Source: an uncultured Clostridium sp. (GTDB lineage: Bacteria; Bacillota; Clostridia; Lachnospirales; Lachnospiraceae). Taken from it: a stretch of 64,000 nucleotides of DNA. The notes below the pieces were generated by a model. The model was not told where the DNA came from, did not search any database, and worked only from the letters and a program-made list of their open reading frames with translations. Shown one piece after another: positions 50,935-58,471 of the stretch. How positions within the stretch are numbered: the first letter of the stretch is position 1; each line of letters starts with the position of its first letter. The stretch spans positions 1 through 64,000 of the forward strand of contig CALELW010000112.1 in assembly GCA_937902905.1 (NCBI GenBank). Reading direction: 5' to 3'. The translations under genes and the position numbers were made by a program.

Positions 50935-51624
50935 TCAAGAGGGGGGGGCGTATCTTTCAAACCATTCTTCAATAAATCGTGTCCAATCAGTCTTGTCTCT
51001 CGCGTCCTCCGACACTTCTAAGCGGTTGAGACACTCTTCCTTTGTAGCTCTTATGAGTATCTCTCGCGCCCCTAATTCTTTCACAAGGCGCTCTCTTTCG
51101 CCTTGTAGAGGATAACCGCCGATAACGTACGCATTCGACCACTTTCCCTGACGATACCGCACAGATTCAACTAGTGCTTTATGCATTGCGAACACAATTG
51201 CTTTTAGTCTTGGCGGCTTCTCATATCGTGAAAGCCCTGAAATACATTCCCAAATTGAATCAATATCAACTATCAAGTCTCCTTTGTTCATTGCCTTATT
51301 AACATATGTCCTTTTACCTGCAAGCGGCGGACCATACACAAGATAGACCTGACGCTCCTTCGAGCCTAACTTCTCATGTATCCGATTATGACAAACATGG
51401 TGCACAAGCTGAATGTTCTCCGGATTCAATGACACCATGACATCGTTTACGTTCTCCTCTGTCAGATGTTCAATGTGATGTCCGATGCAGTCATAGTCTT
51501 TTACGATTGGCTTGCCGCAGTACTCACATATCGTCTGACCGTTTTCGTCTAGCCTTTGAAGTCGTATCAAGCGGACTGTCTTCCGCCATTCCCTCGACTG
51601 ATAAAAGTTGGATAATGTTCTCAC
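50935..51624 (-). CDS. HNH endonuclease fused to a P-loop kinase-like domain
   Basis: A 229-residue two-domain protein with a GTG start overlapping the terS stop. HNH: CEYCGKPIVKDYDCIGHHIEH, LNPENIQLVHHVCHNRIH (residues ~33-85, two Cys pairs). Kinase-like: Walker A VYGPPLAGKRTYV (~96-108), Asp in LIVDIDSIWEC, later REILIRATKEECLNRL. HNH proteins next to terminase are needed for DNA packaging in several phages. A C8 tract ends the gene; a -1 shift there would add 31 residues. Confidence 0.85.
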   Translation of the reverse strand: MRTLSNFYQSREWRKTVRLIRLQRLDENGQTICEYCGKPIVKDYDCIGHHIEHLTEENVNDVMVSLNPENIQLVHHVCHNRIHEKLGSKERQVYLVYGPPLAGKRTYVNKAMNKGDLIVDIDSIWECISGLSRYEKPPRLKAIVFAMHKALVESVRYRQGKWSNAYVIGGYPLQGERERLVKELGAREILIRATKEECLNRLEVSEDARDKTDWTRFIEEWFERYAPPS

Positions 51625-51968
51625 CAGTCATCCTCCTTTTTGAATTGTCCTTGTGCTTTCGCTAATAGTTCCGACGCTCTCAACCTGTCACGCATCCGCT
51701 GCGCTTTGTCATTCATGGTTGCTGTCCAAAAGGCTTGCGTCTCCTTGATGTCCGCAATGTGTACCTCCGGGTCATTCATTGCTTCGTTTAGTAAATACTC
51801 CATGTAAGTTTGTACTGCCGGATGTGCCACTACTTTGTAGGCGTGGCCGCGAGCGTACTTTTTCGAGTAGCCTGCCATAAGTACCGCTCTTTCGGCGTTT
51901 CCTGCCGCTGCTCCTAAAAAGTATTTTGCCACTAATTTGTGCTGAGGCTTAACCTTTGGCTCTTCCAT
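51621..51968 (-). CDS. Terminase small subunit (Terminase_2/XtmA-like)
   Basis: A 115-residue protein starting at MEEPKVKPQHKLVAKYFLG with GAGGTG upstream. The HTH-like AAAGNAERAVLMAGYSKKYARGHAYKVVAHPAVQ is the terminase-2 pattern. It would bind the packaging start site. Unusually it is separated from terL by four genes. Confidence 0.85.
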   Translation of the reverse strand: MEEPKVKPQHKLVAKYFLGAAAGNAERAVLMAGYSKKYARGHAYKVVAHPAVQTYMEYLLNEAMNDPEVHIADIKETQAFWTATMNDKAQRMRDRLRASELLAKAQGQFKKEDDW

Positions 51969-51990
51969 ATGTCTCACCTCATCCCTGTCT

Positions 51991-52779
51991 CTAAATCTTT
52001 TTCGTGTACTCCAGTTTCACCCAGCCTTTGGATGTCTTTCCCCATCCATTGGTTTCTTCTGTAATCTTAAGCGTAGAGCCATACGGATACGCCATCACTG
52101 TGCCGTACTTTGTACCCGGTCCTTTTCGACAGTTCAGTCCGCTCTTCGCTGTTACTTTTACTGTTTTGCTGGAATCCTTTTTCTTCGTCGCCGTCTTTGT
52201 TTCTGTTTTTGTTTCTGTTTTATGCGCTGGCTTGGCTGTGCTTTTTCCGGTAAGACCGGCAACAATCGCCTTCGCCATCTTTCCGGCATCAAACAGCTTC
52301 GCATCGTCCTTGTCATCCACGAAGCAGCACTCTATCAAAAGAGCCGGTGCCTTAGTGTGATTCAATACATAGAGGTCTTTTCTGACCTTTACGCCTCTGT
52401 TCTTAAATCCAAGTTTTGAAATCTCTTCACAGATACGAGTTGCTTTTTCCTTTGCTTTACTGTTTTCACTAGCAATATAAACTTCCACGCCTGTGGTCTT
52501 TCCATTGCCTTTCTTGTCGCCCACTCCACAGTTGAGATGTATTGATACATCCACATCCACGGTGTGCGTATTACACTTTGCGACGATTTTCCTCAGGATG
52601 TCTCCCTGCGATGTTCCATTGTTCACCGTACAATCGTACGCTGTGTGTCCTGCTGCCTTTAATGATTTGATTGCTGCATTCTTTACGTTCCGGGCTTCTG
52701 TCGACTCTTTCAAAAAGCCAGTCGCCCCACATGCTACTTTTCCATCCGGATTATGTCCGGCGTGCATATTAATTTTCAT
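51991..52779 (-). CDS. Endolysin: N-acetylmuramoyl-L-alanine amidase with SH3b domain
   Basis: A 262-residue endolysin starting at MKINMHAGHNPDGKVACG with AGGAGG upstream. Amidase_3 domain ~1-175: zinc His in MHAGHN, Glu in FLKESTEARNV, His in DVDVSIHLNCG and catalytic Glu in APALLIECCFVDD. A Thr/Lys repeat linker (TETKTETKTATKKK) leads to an SH3b domain (~200-262, GLNCRKGPGTKYGTVMAY). It cuts the stem peptide from glycan strands to release virions. Confidence 0.93.
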   Translation of the reverse strand: MKINMHAGHNPDGKVACGATGFLKESTEARNVKNAAIKSLKAAGHTAYDCTVNNGTSQGDILRKIVAKCNTHTVDVDVSIHLNCGVGDKKGNGKTTGVEVYIASENSKAKEKATRICEEISKLGFKNRGVKVRKDLYVLNHTKAPALLIECCFVDDKDDAKLFDAGKMAKAIVAGLTGKSTAKPAHKTETKTETKTATKKKDSSKTVKVTAKSGLNCRKGPGTKYGTVMAYPYGSTLKITEETNGWGKTSKGWVKLEYTKKI

Positions 52780-53005
52780 GTTCAAGCCTCCTATTCTCTT
52801 TTTCTGACATTTCCAAGTCCTCAATGCGATGCTCGCACACTTTCATTTTTTCTTCCACGACTGGCATACGCTCCGCAAAATTGTTATGCTTATCCACCTT
52901 TTTTTCCAACTGTTCGATCCGGTACGACATCAACCTCATACCACTAAAGGAGCCGATTACCGTTCCCGCTAAACTGAGGACACCAACAATCACCGACTCA
53001 AGCAT
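52769..53005 (-). CDS. Holin-associated membrane protein
   Basis: A 78-residue protein starting at MLESVIVGVLSLAGTVIGSFSG, 9 nt after AGGAGG (the earlier ATG is too close to the site). One membrane helix at the start, then a basic-acidic coiled coil (IEQLEKKVDKHNNFAERM, EEKMKVCEHRIEDLEM). The XhlA-like layout suggests a partner of the holin. Confidence 0.75.
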   Translation of the reverse strand: MLESVIVGVLSLAGTVIGSFSGMRLMSYRIEQLEKKVDKHNNFAERMPVVEEKMKVCEHRIEDLEMSEKENRRLEHEN

Positions 53006-53219
53006 CCGCATCGTCCTCCTGATAGTTTTTCTTGCTCAGTCCCAACAGACCTGCAAGAGCTGTATCTGCTGCCGTGATAGTTCCTACAATCTGCTCCACG
53101 TACGAGATATTCCATATCGTACCCAGCGCAAATATAAACGTCCCCAACGTAGGCAGTCCATACATCGCCCACCACTTAAGCCTGTCGTATGTTCCATCTT
53201 TCAATTTGAATTTTCTCAT
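52998..53219 (-). CDS. Phage holin (Dp-1 type)
   Basis: A 73-residue holin starting at MRKFKLKDGTYDRLKWWAMY with AAAGGAGTG upstream. Two hydrophobic segments (WWAMYGLPTLGTFIFALGTIW and VEQIVGTITAADTALAGLLGL) with a typical NISYV turn, and an acidic end. It opens the membrane for the endolysin. First gene of the late operon. Confidence 0.85.
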   Translation of the reverse strand: MRKFKLKDGTYDRLKWWAMYGLPTLGTFIFALGTIWNISYVEQIVGTITAADTALAGLLGLSKKNYQEDDADA

Positions 53220-53293
53220 GTTCCGCACTCCTTTCCTTAACTTTTTCCATACCATAACATGAAAAGGAGTTCCGTGAGTCCTAAACTTTTGCA

Positions 53294-53322
53294 TAAAAAA
53301 ATAGGCAACCGAAGTCACCTAT
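53294..53322 (-). terminator. Intrinsic terminator between attR and the holin gene
   Basis: On the minus strand ATAGGTGAC-TTCG-GTTGCCTAT (9-bp stem with two G-U pairs and a UUCG tetraloop) followed by seven T. It would stop host transcripts from DUF5721, and in the circular phage early transcripts coming through int. Confidence 0.85.
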
Positions 53323-53355
53323 GCAATGCCCTTTTTCTCGTTATTCAATTCAATT

Positions 53356-53376
53356 TGAAGTAAATTTGAAGTAAAA
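53356..53376. promoter_or_regulatory. Putative integrase arm-binding repeats (right)
   Basis: TGAAGTAAAT (53356-53365) and TGAAGTAAAA (53367-53376), 11-bp pitch, matching the repeats next to attL. Confidence 0.7.
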
Positions 53377-53398
53377 CCGTTTTTTGATAGCCGCAAAT

Positions 53399-53430
53399 GT
53401 ACCGATTTATCGGTATTTTTCTTTATTTTT
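53399..53430 (+). terminator. Possible plus-strand terminator at attR
   Basis: TACCGAT-TT-ATCGGTA followed by TTTTTCTTTATTTTT, ending 1-2 bases before attR. Confidence 0.55.
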
Positions 53431-53431
53431 C

Positions 53432-53457
53432 GCACTCATTCAAGTCGACTGCTAACA
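53432..53457. repeat. attR core
   Basis: 26-bp sequence identical to attL. It encodes the last six codons (VSSRLE) and stop of the DUF5721 gene, so integration keeps that gene intact. Confidence 0.95.
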
Positions 53458-53885
53458 ATTTCATGTTTCTTTATAAATTGCAGACAATTGTCATCCCACG
53501 CCTGCTGTCCTTTTTTATCCAGAGAAAACTCCTTTTGCATATATCCGGTCACAAACTGAAGTTTTTCTTTTTCATAGCGGATTTGAATCGAGCCGACATC
53601 TCCATTTGGCATGTAATGACAAAAATCAAATAGCATTTTCTGTGGCACCTTATTTCCTTTTATCCACGAAAAGACAAATGTTTTCATCATATTCCATGTG
53701 ACCAGACCGGTTTGGTCTGTTCGTTTTTCGTCACTGTCAAACCACTCTTCAAAACATCTGCCATCAATATGAAACGTGGCAAATGTTACCACCTCGCAGG
53801 AACGCAGGTGAAAACGGTCAAACATACTGCCCTGAAACATATGCTGCATAAATTCTTTTACGCTGTCAATTTCCAATACAATCAT
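53436..53885 (-). CDS. DUF5721 family protein
   Basis: A 149-residue protein typical of Lachnospiraceae (FMQHMFQGSMFDRFHLRSCEVVTFATFHIDGR, quoted here as two motifs FDRFHLRS and TFATFHIDGR). It contains FDFCHYMPNGDVGSIQIRYE and a helical end. Function unknown. Its 3' end is the phage attachment site; in the uninfected chromosome it would lie directly upstream of htpG. Confidence 0.8.
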   Translation of the reverse strand: MIVLEIDSVKEFMQHMFQGSMFDRFHLRSCEVVTFATFHIDGRCFEEWFDSDEKRTDQTGLVTWNMMKTFVFSWIKGNKVPQKMLFDFCHYMPNGDVGSIQIRYEKEKLQFVTGYMQKEFSLDKKGQQAWDDNCLQFIKKHEIVSSRLE

Positions 53886-53974
53886 TTCGTATATTATCCT
53901 TCCTAATTGCTCATACTAGCATTGTTACAAAGTAACCTAAATTCACCGATACGGTGAAAGAATGGAGGCAGATT

Positions 53975-54166
53975 ATGCGTGCAGATGAGCAAACTTACCG
54001 CGATGTAGCAAAAAACTGTAGTGCCTATGAAGTAAAGGACTGCTGTAGCTGCAGCAACAAATCCGGCGATGTCAATGTTTCCTGCGTAACATGTAAACAT
54101 TTTACGTCAGACAAACATTGTTCTTTGGATTTGTTCGACCCAATCGTGGAAAACCACAATCTTTAG
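53975..54166 (+). CDS. Cys-rich mini-protein
   Basis: A 63-residue protein starting at MRADEQTYRDVAKNCSAYEV, with GGAGG 6 nt upstream. Seven Cys, several in pairs (KDCCSCSNKSG, SCVTCKHFTS, KHCSLDLFD), suggest metal binding. No family recognised. Its stop overlaps that of the convergent GH13 gene. Confidence 0.65.
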   Translation: MRADEQTYRDVAKNCSAYEVKDCCSCSNKSGDVNVSCVTCKHFTSDKHCSLDLFDPIVENHNL

Positions 54167-56019
54167 GCATTTTTATGCCCTTTTGCCGGGATTTTCTTTT
54201 TGCTGGGAGTCCCGGCAGTTTTTTTAACCGGTACATTTTCAAAAACAGCAATTGAGCGCGGTGCCAGCTCGTATTTCTTCCCATCCGCCGCCTTTTCTGG
54301 CACATTGGAGGTGTCTAACACTCGTTTCCATTCTTTATTTTCTTCAATATCCGGGAGATAAAATACATGTGGCTCCCAGTGAAAATTAAATGCAAAATAT
54401 AAGGAATTCCCGCCATAATAGCCACCGAAAAACAAAACACCAAGTTCCCTGCTATAATATGAAAACCTTGCATTCCACGGCTCTACTCCGTGACAGGATA
54501 CATCCGGTGCGCCAAGCCCCTCCGAATCCATACCGGTCAGATACCGTCTGCTCTGATAGAGTGGATGTTCCTTACGAAACTCAATCAACTTCTTTACATA
54601 GGAAAATAAATCTTTATTTTTCTCTAACAGACTCCAGTCAAGCCACGTAATCGCATTATCCTGACAATATGCATTATTATTGCCTTTTTGTGTATTTCCA
54701 AATTCATCCCCCGAAAGAATTCTCGGCGATGCCATGCCAAGCATAAGCATAAGAAATGCATTTCGTTCCTGACTGGCACGTTTTTCACGTACTTCTTTTT
54801 TTCTCGAAGGTCCTTCTGCTCCACAGTTCCAACTATAGTTATATTCTGTTCCATCGAGATTTTTTTCTCCGTTTGCCTCGTTATGCTTCACATCATAAGA
54901 CACCAAATCCCGCAAAGTAAATCCGTTATGCCCGGTAATCGAGTGAACCATGGCAACTCCTTTTTTCTGCTCACGGAATTGATAATAAAAATCCTCAACC
55001 TGTCCTTCATCACTTTTTAGAAAACGCCTTGCTGTCACCAAAAAACGGTCATTCATCTCACAGAACATTTCCTGACCGGCTTCATAGCCGCATTCATCCC
55101 AGTGATAGCCAAATAATTTCAAATGCGAAAGAACCGGATCCTGTCTCAGCCATTCAATAGACACACACTCCTGATTAAATCGGAACCCATCGATATGAAA
55201 ACGCAGTGCATAATACCGCATACAAGTGAGCATAAATTCAGGTGACACATCCTTAAAATAAAAATCCATCACCACATTCATTCCCTGAGCATGAACTGCT
55301 TTAATCAGTTTTTGAAATTCTTTTACCTGTCCGCCTGCTTTTGCCGCATAGCCGGCTTTCGGTGCAAAATAAAACGCATCCTCTGTATAGCCCCAGTAAT
55401 TAACCTTTTTCAAATCCACGCCATTTTCATCGTGCATACATTCATTAAAGTCATATGCCGGCATGAGTAACAGCGTATTTACCCCTAAATCTTTGAGATA
55501 CGGAATCTTTTCCTCCATGCCGGAAAATGTACCTGGATTTTTTACATTTGACGACTTATGTTTCGTAAATCCACGGATGTGGCATTGATACAAAATCATA
55601 TCACGTGCCGGAATTTTTTTCCAATTTTCTCCTGTCCAGTCAAATTCTTGAAAATCAAAACAGGCTCTCACTTTTCCCTGACGTCTGCCAAAGCGCTCTC
55701 TTCCGGTAATCATTCTGGCATAAGAATCTATAAAAGTTTCACCATCGGCTACAAAAAAATAAGGCATTCCCTGAAGCCTATCTGCCAAATTCTCCGCTTG
55801 TAAGACAACTGTAAAATAATCTTCCATCCCGCACATCTTCGCCGGATACATCGGAAACAGTTTCCGCTTTCCCTCTTCTATAACTGCCAACTGACATTTC
55901 TTCGCTTTCGGCCGCCAGACAGAAACCAAAACCTCATTTTCATTCTGTTTTCTGACACCGCATGAAAATTCCTGCTGCATCTCATATGGTCTTGTCTTTA
56001 TCATCTCGAATAATGTCAT
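54163..56019 (-). CDS. GH13 debranching-enzyme homologue lacking catalytic residues
   Basis: A 618-residue protein of the GlgX/isoamylase type with an N-terminal CBM48-like beta domain (~15-115), a TIM barrel (~135-510) and a C-terminal beta domain. Family motifs align: DGFRFNQEC (nucleophile Asp replaced by Asn282), LKLFGYHWDECGYEAG (acid/base Glu replaced by Tyr305) and ITGHNGFTLRDLVSY (third Asp replaced by Asn365). All three catalytic acids are gone while flanking residues remain, so it is probably not a hydrolase. A glycogen-binding or regulatory role is inference. Confidence 0.85.
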   Translation of the reverse strand: MTLFEMIKTRPYEMQQEFSCGVRKQNENEVLVSVWRPKAKKCQLAVIEEGKRKLFPMYPAKMCGMEDYFTVVLQAENLADRLQGMPYFFVADGETFIDSYARMITGRERFGRRQGKVRACFDFQEFDWTGENWKKIPARDMILYQCHIRGFTKHKSSNVKNPGTFSGMEEKIPYLKDLGVNTLLLMPAYDFNECMHDENGVDLKKVNYWGYTEDAFYFAPKAGYAAKAGGQVKEFQKLIKAVHAQGMNVVMDFYFKDVSPEFMLTCMRYYALRFHIDGFRFNQECVSIEWLRQDPVLSHLKLFGYHWDECGYEAGQEMFCEMNDRFLVTARRFLKSDEGQVEDFYYQFREQKKGVAMVHSITGHNGFTLRDLVSYDVKHNEANGEKNLDGTEYNYSWNCGAEGPSRKKEVREKRASQERNAFLMLMLGMASPRILSGDEFGNTQKGNNNAYCQDNAITWLDWSLLEKNKDLFSYVKKLIEFRKEHPLYQSRRYLTGMDSEGLGAPDVSCHGVEPWNARFSYYSRELGVLFFGGYYGGNSLYFAFNFHWEPHVFYLPDIEENKEWKRVLDTSNVPEKAADGKKYELAPRSIAVFENVPVKKTAGTPSKKKIPAKGHKNA

Positions 56020-56168
56020 GCAATCCTTCCTCCGTAATTTCTAAAACAATTCGTCCAATTTAAGAACTTTTCTTTTATTATACCGAAAAAGAGTGGAAGT
56101 AACAAGAAAAATATGATAAAATAGAAGTCGACACAAATAATCTACAAATTTGGGAAAGGAGATTTTTT

Positions 56169-56813
56169 ATGTTATTAGACAGAGAATACAAAGTACCTTC
56201 CAAAACGAACAGCAAAATCAATTTAAAAGTCGTTCCGGGACATTTTGCAACGACATCTTCACACATTAATTTTTATATGGATATGACCACCTTAAAAGTT
56301 CGCCAAAAGGAAGCTTATGAAGTAGCAAGAGAAATGGCAAAAGAATACCAGTACAGCAAACCGATTGACACCATCGTATGTATGGACGGCTGTGAAATCA
56401 TCGGTGCCTGCTTAGCAGAAGAACTGAACAAAAACGGTATTATGTCATTAAACCAGCATGACAGTCTGTATGTCATTACACCGGAGTTTGACGGAAACGG
56501 ACAGATGATTTTCCGCGACAACTTACAGCCGATGGTAAGAGGAAAGAACATCCTTCTTCTTTTGGCATCCGCAACAACCGGACGTACCATTGCCAGAAGT
56601 CTGGAGTGTATTCAATACTACGGCGGTATCATTCAGGGCATTTCAGCAATCTTCAGTGCGGCAAAAGAAATTTACGGTGAGCCTGTCCACTGCATCTTCT
56701 CAACAGAGGATTTGCCGGACTATAACACCTTTACGCCAAGTGAATGTCCACACTGCAAAAACAAAGAAAAAATTGATGCGATTGTAAACGGATTCGGATA
56801 TTCCGAACTGTAA
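56169..56813 (+). CDS. Phosphoribosyltransferase-like protein (orotate PRT-related)
   Basis: A 214-residue protein with a type I PRTase fold: the PRPP loop is GKNILLLLASATTGRTIARS (~125-144). In active enzymes two acidic residues precede the TTG; here they are Leu-Ala. The C-terminus carries a zinc-like CPHC pair (SECPHCKNKEKIDAI). Such proteins are often labelled orotate phosphoribosyltransferase, but the motif change makes activity uncertain. Divergent from the GH13 gene. Confidence 0.7.
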   Translation: MLLDREYKVPSKTNSKINLKVVPGHFATTSSHINFYMDMTTLKVRQKEAYEVAREMAKEYQYSKPIDTIVCMDGCEIIGACLAEELNKNGIMSLNQHDSLYVITPEFDGNGQMIFRDNLQPMVRGKNILLLLASATTGRTIARSLECIQYYGGIIQGISAIFSAAKEIYGEPVHCIFSTEDLPDYNTFTPSECPHCKNKEKIDAIVNGFGYSEL

Positions 56814-56828
56814 ATCGTACATATTTAA

Positions 56829-56878
56829 AACGGTAAATCACTGAAAATATGCTTTCTAAGTGATTTACCGTTTTTTTA
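56829..56878. terminator. Bidirectional intrinsic terminator
   Basis: AAACGGTAAATCACT / AGTGATTTACCGTTT arms with T7 on the plus side, between the convergent PRTase-like and pepD genes. Confidence 0.85.
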
Positions 56879-58336
56879 TTATTTCAACTGTTTCAATATT
56901 TCAAGTAAATATTCCCACGTTCGTTTCACGCTTTCCACATCCATACTCTCTTTCGGCGTGTGGATATCTTTCATATCCGGTCCAAACGAGACACAGTCAA
57001 GTCCCGGTATTTTCCCGGCAAAAATACCACATTCCACACCTGCATGAAGTGCCTCCACAATAGGTTTTCTGCCATATTGCTCTTCAAATATCCGGCACAT
57101 CAAATCACGCAGCGGTGAATTTTCCAGATACTCCCATGCCGGATAATCTCCATTTGTGGTAACCGTGCCGCCTAATGTTTTTGTCAGACAAGCAATCTGG
57201 TCAAGCAGCACCCGCTTTTCCGACTCCACACTGCTTCGCACCGAGAACGACAGTGAAACATGGTCTTTCTCCGTCTTCATAATTCCTAAATTTAACGAAG
57301 TCTGGACAAGTCCTTTCATTTGAAAACTCATCTTCTGAATTCCTCCCGGCAGACAAAGAAGGGCGGTAATCACCCTATCCGCGGAATCTTTCGTCATTGT
57401 CAATTCTTTTTCTACAGCTGTAGTTTTCTTTGCCTCCACCAAAATCAATGGGTCTGTTTCCAAAAACTCATGTTTTATTTCAGCGGAAATCTCCGCAATC
57501 TTTGTATTGATTTCAGACTGCCATTTTTTCGGACATACAATGACTGCTTCTGCCTGTCTCGGAATGGCATTATCTTTCAAACCACCATTTAAGGAGCACA
57601 GAGAAAATGGAATTTCTTTATGCAGTTCATAGAGAACCCTTCCCAATATCTGGCAAGCATTGGCGCGCCCCTTATCAATTTCGACACCGGAATGTCCTCC
57701 CATTAAACCACTGACCGAAATAACGTATTTTATACCATCGCCCGTCTCAAAGGAAAGTGGAAGTTCCACCTGCGCCGTCACACCGCCGGCACAGCTGACT
57801 AACAAATGCCCCTCATCTTCGGAATCCAGATTCAGCATCGTTTTTGCATAAAGAGGCGAGGCATCCAAAGCCGTGGCACCTAACATTCCGATTTCCTCAT
57901 CTACCGTAAACACAACCTCTAACGGTGGATGAGGATACTCATCCGTCTCCAATAAAGCAAGGGCATACGCAACGGCAATACCGTCATCTCCGCCAAGCGT
58001 CGTTTTTTCTGCTGTCACAATCCCGTCTTTCACTTGCAGACAAAGTCCATCCGTCTCAAAATCAATGTCACAGCCCTCTTCTTTTTCGCAGACCATATCC
58101 AAATGCCCCTGCAGCATAACCGGAGCCGAATTCTCATATCCTTTTGTGCCATCTTTCCATATTATCACATTGTTATATTCATCCTGCAAATAAGTAAGTT
58201 GATGTTCTTTTGCAAAAGAAACACAATAATCACTGATTTTTTTCGTATTTCCTGAACCGTGCGGTATTCCACAGATTTCTTCAAAATAATACATCACACG
58301 TGCCGGTTCTAATGCTTGCAAAACACTCATTGCCAA
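56879..58336 (-). CDS. pepD: Aminoacyl-histidine dipeptidase (M20 family)
   Basis: A 485-residue PepD-type metallodipeptidase that cleaves Xaa-His and other dipeptides. Zinc residues: His and Asp in MLQGHLDMVCEKE, GGDDGIAVAYALALL, catalytic and metal Glu in VFTVDEEIGMLGA, and Asp in LNLDSEDEGHL. GVECGIFAGKIPGLDCVSFGPD is the last metal segment. Full family length. Confidence 0.93.
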   Translation of the reverse strand: MAMSVLQALEPARVMYYFEEICGIPHGSGNTKKISDYCVSFAKEHQLTYLQDEYNNVIIWKDGTKGYENSAPVMLQGHLDMVCEKEEGCDIDFETDGLCLQVKDGIVTAEKTTLGGDDGIAVAYALALLETDEYPHPPLEVVFTVDEEIGMLGATALDASPLYAKTMLNLDSEDEGHLLVSCAGGVTAQVELPLSFETGDGIKYVISVSGLMGGHSGVEIDKGRANACQILGRVLYELHKEIPFSLCSLNGGLKDNAIPRQAEAVIVCPKKWQSEINTKIAEISAEIKHEFLETDPLILVEAKKTTAVEKELTMTKDSADRVITALLCLPGGIQKMSFQMKGLVQTSLNLGIMKTEKDHVSLSFSVRSSVESEKRVLLDQIACLTKTLGGTVTTNGDYPAWEYLENSPLRDLMCRIFEEQYGRKPIVEALHAGVECGIFAGKIPGLDCVSFGPDMKDIHTPKESMDVESVKRTWEYLLEILKQLK

Positions 58337-58403
58337 TTCCTCCTATCTCTGTGTAAACTTTTTCACTTCTATTGTATGAATCCACATTCTCTGTGTCAAG
58401 CAA

Positions 58404-58432
58404 TTGTAATTTACCCAAAAAGGTGCTAAACT
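58404..58432 (+). promoter_or_regulatory. Possible promoter of tyrA
   Basis: TTGTAA (58404-58409), 17-bp spacer, TAAACT (58427-58432). Confidence 0.5.
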
Positions 58433-58471
58433 ATGTTTATTAACTTTGCAAAGAATGGAGATTATTATGCT

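Larger units (their letters stand above)
19383..53457. mobile_element. Complete HK97-like siphovirus prophage, about 34.1 kb
   Basis: Bounded by identical 26-bp repeats (attL 19383-19408, attR 53432-53457), with int and xis at the left end. It contains regulation, replication, lysogeny, lysis, packaging, head, tail and baseplate modules, and no disrupted essential gene was seen (one homopolymer-linked frame question in the HNH-kinase gene). Head and tail genes point to an HK97-fold siphovirus with a long tail. Nearly all genes are minus-strand. Confidence 0.96.

Noticed and set aside
19383..53457. CRISPR array or Cas genes
   Set aside because: No regularly spaced repeats of CRISPR size were seen; repeats present are operators, arm sites and palindromes.
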